From: JBEKDJ01 sp050014415
GTDB taxonomy: Bacteria > Desulfobacterota > BSN033 > UBA1163
Assembly (NCBI GenBank): GCA_050014415.1
Contig: JBEKDJ010000100.1
Span: forward strand, 1 to 14,638
Reading direction: 5' to 3'
DNA: 14,638 nt
The number at the start of each line of letters is the position of its first letter. Positions within the stretch are counted from its first letter, which is position 1. A program made the translations under genes and the position numbers. The notes under the pieces are model-generated. The model did not search any database, was not told where the DNA came from, and saw only the letters and a list, made by a program, of their open reading frames with translations. Positions 13,572-14,638 of the stretch are shown one piece after another.

Positions 13572-14096
13572 TTATTCTCCGTCAAAGCCGTGGTGTTCTA
13601 ACTTTCGATACCACGAAGCGGAATCAATGAAATACTCCTCCGTATCTTTTAGGGAGAGATAGTGCTCATTTTCAAGCCTGGATAAGAGGTCAAAAAAAGC
13701 TTTCTCTTTGGGATCAGAGACCGAATCTCTTAGTTCGGCATAATATGTTACCCCTTTGGCCTCAAAATCGATGGCTGTCCGGACAGCCTCCAGGTCATCG
13801 GCGTCTTCTTCGATTATTTGATCAACCTTCTTGATCAGATCCTTAAGAACGTCTTTGACGAGAGTATCTTCTACTTTGAGGGGGATAGTCTCAGGCCATT
13901 TTTCATTTTTTTCCCATCTTTGGTGAAGTTGCTTTAAACGTTCATAATGCTCAAGTTCCTCATTTGCGATTTGCTGGAACATGGCCTTACCAATAGCTTT
14001 TTTAGTCCTTTGAGTATGTTTTAGGTAAAATGCCCTCTCTTTCATTTCATTATTGAGGGCTACTTCAAGGGCGTTTAGACGATCTTTTTGTTCCAT
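13572..14096 (-). CDS. ferritin-like/rubrerythrin-family diiron protein (second copy)
   Basis: A 174-residue ferritin-like protein, helical throughout, with Glu17 (NNEMKERAFY), Glu47-x-x-His50 (NEELEHYERL), Glu112 (DFEAKGVTYYAEL) and Glu142-x-x-His145 (ENEHYLSL): a complete diiron site. It lacks rubredoxin cysteines. It is longer than and clearly diverged from the 11937-12383 protein, so not a recent duplicate; the WYRKLEHHGFDGE tail is typical of the group seen in sulfate reducers and other anaerobes. It is the first firm gene of the minus-strand stress operon, with AAAGGAGAACAATC before the ATG. Likely role: peroxide or NO/oxygen stress relief, or iron handling. Confidence 0.82.
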   Translation of the reverse strand: MEQKDRLNALEVALNNEMKERAFYLKHTQRTKKAIGKAMFQQIANEELEHYERLKQLHQRWEKNEKWPETIPLKVEDTLVKDVLKDLIKKVDQIIEEDADDLEAVRTAIDFEAKGVTYYAELRDSVSDPKEKAFFDLLSRLENEHYLSLKDTEEYFIDSASWYRKLEHHGFDGE

Positions 14097-14168
14097 GATT
14101 GTTCTCCTTTATGGTAATCAATTTTCATGAGAGGTTCCAATGTGTTTTCATTTTCGAGAATCCTTTTC

Positions 14169-14267
14169 CTATCGGATTGACATATTTACCAACGTGAAAA
14201 TACTAAGGACACTGATAATTACGTAAATCGAGCCCAAGAGAGCTTTCTCCCACTTTTTCAGGCGCAT
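14169..14267 (-). CDS. possible single-helix membrane protein leading the stress operon
   Basis: A 32-residue ORF on the operon strand, 72 bases before the second ferritin-like gene. It starts with a basic segment (MRLKKWEK) and continues into one hydrophobic helix (ALLGSIYVIISVLSIFTLVN), the layout of a small inner-membrane protein with its N-terminus inside. The ribosome site is weak, and an upstream in-frame CTG is possible. No family recognised; it may be chance, but the charge/hydrophobic split is convincing enough to list. Confidence 0.3.
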   Translation of the reverse strand: MRLKKWEKALLGSIYVIISVLSIFTLVNMSIR

Positions 14268-14638
14268 ATCGGCAGGAAGCAGCCATTATTGCTTTTCTAT
14301 CTATCTATTTTTTCCCAGAAAATTCCAAAATCTAAATAAGGCTTATCTTTTCAAGAGAGAGATTCAAATAAGGTGAACACTATATTTTAGACCAGGAAAG
14401 AGTGTATTTTGGTGGCAAAATGTTGAAGAAGATCTATTGGACGCAATGTTTATTGATTATCACTTGAAATCTTGAATGAAGGCAGGGATTTCTACAATCA
14501 ACAGTTCAGGAAGGAGTCTTCATTTTCGCAAATCCCGCCGATCAAAAAAACCATGTTGAGGTTTTCACCTACTTATCTTCAAAGGATACGAGTGAAAATT
14601 ACTGAAGATTTACGATTGAAATTAACAAAAGAGGCAGG
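14268..14638. other. AT-rich non-coding end region
   Basis: About 370 bases with no convincing gene on either strand. It is AT-rich and probably holds the promoter of the minus-strand stress operon, but no clear -10/-35 or operator stood out. A GTG at 14592 with AAAGGA upstream opens a frame that runs off the window (16 codons, KITEDLRLKLTKEAG), which might be the start of another plus-strand gene; too short to judge. Confidence 0.4.

Noticed and set aside
14177..14204. TTGACA-N16-AATACT plus-strand promoter-like sequence
   Set aside because: No plus-strand gene follows for almost 400 bases and it overlaps the small minus-strand ORF; could be chance in AT-rich DNA.

Overview
The window has three blocks that look as if they have different histories. 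Block 1 (1-7011) is an accessory or defence island. It starts inside an N6-adenine DNA methyltransferase gene that overlaps a DprA/SLOG-like gene, followed by a remnant of an unknown gene. Next is a minus-strand operon encoding a class III nucleotide cyclase, an E2-ubiquitin-conjugating-enzyme-like protein and a Pycsar-type transmembrane effector. Divergent from it is an ImmA/IrrE metallopeptidase gene, convergent with a sigma factor/XRE regulator operon. This is a Pycsar-like anti-phage locus with two additions: a lone E2-like gene as in short type II CBASS, and a repressor/protease pair of the kind that controls some CBASS loci. The same 20-bp split motif lies upstream of both minus-strand operons, which ties the regulators to the effectors.

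Block 2 (7191 to about 9560) looks archaeal. It encodes an Orc1/Cdc6 initiator, a 40-residue zinc-ribbon protein and a serine recombinase. The first two have TTTATATA-type TATA boxes at archaeal spacing; the initiator also has a BRE-like CGAAAC, and the zinc-ribbon mRNA would be leaderless. The gap between initiator and zinc-ribbon gene holds G-rich ORB-like elements facing each other, a candidate replication origin. Inverted repeats follow the recombinase gene.

Block 3 (9577-14267) is a minus-strand oxidative/nitrosative stress cluster with strong bacterial-type ribosome binding sites. In transcription order it holds a possible small membrane protein, a rubrerythrin/ferritin-like diiron protein, an M24 Xaa-Pro peptidase-like protein, a second ferritin-like protein, a quinol-dependent nitric oxide reductase (norB/qNOR) broken by two in-frame stop codons (TAG and TGA), and a 36-residue membrane peptide coupled to the norB stop. 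The last 370 bases hold no convincing gene.

Organism: the sigma factor, qNOR, Shine-Dalgarno sequences and ferritin-like/M24 cluster suggest a bacterium, perhaps an anaerobe or microaerobe such as a Desulfobacterota member; this is inference from gene content only. The archaeal replication block is then either an acquired plasmid-like element or a sign that the host is an archaeon with much bacterial DNA. Either way the window is a mosaic. No rRNA, tRNA, CRISPR array or insertion sequence was seen.
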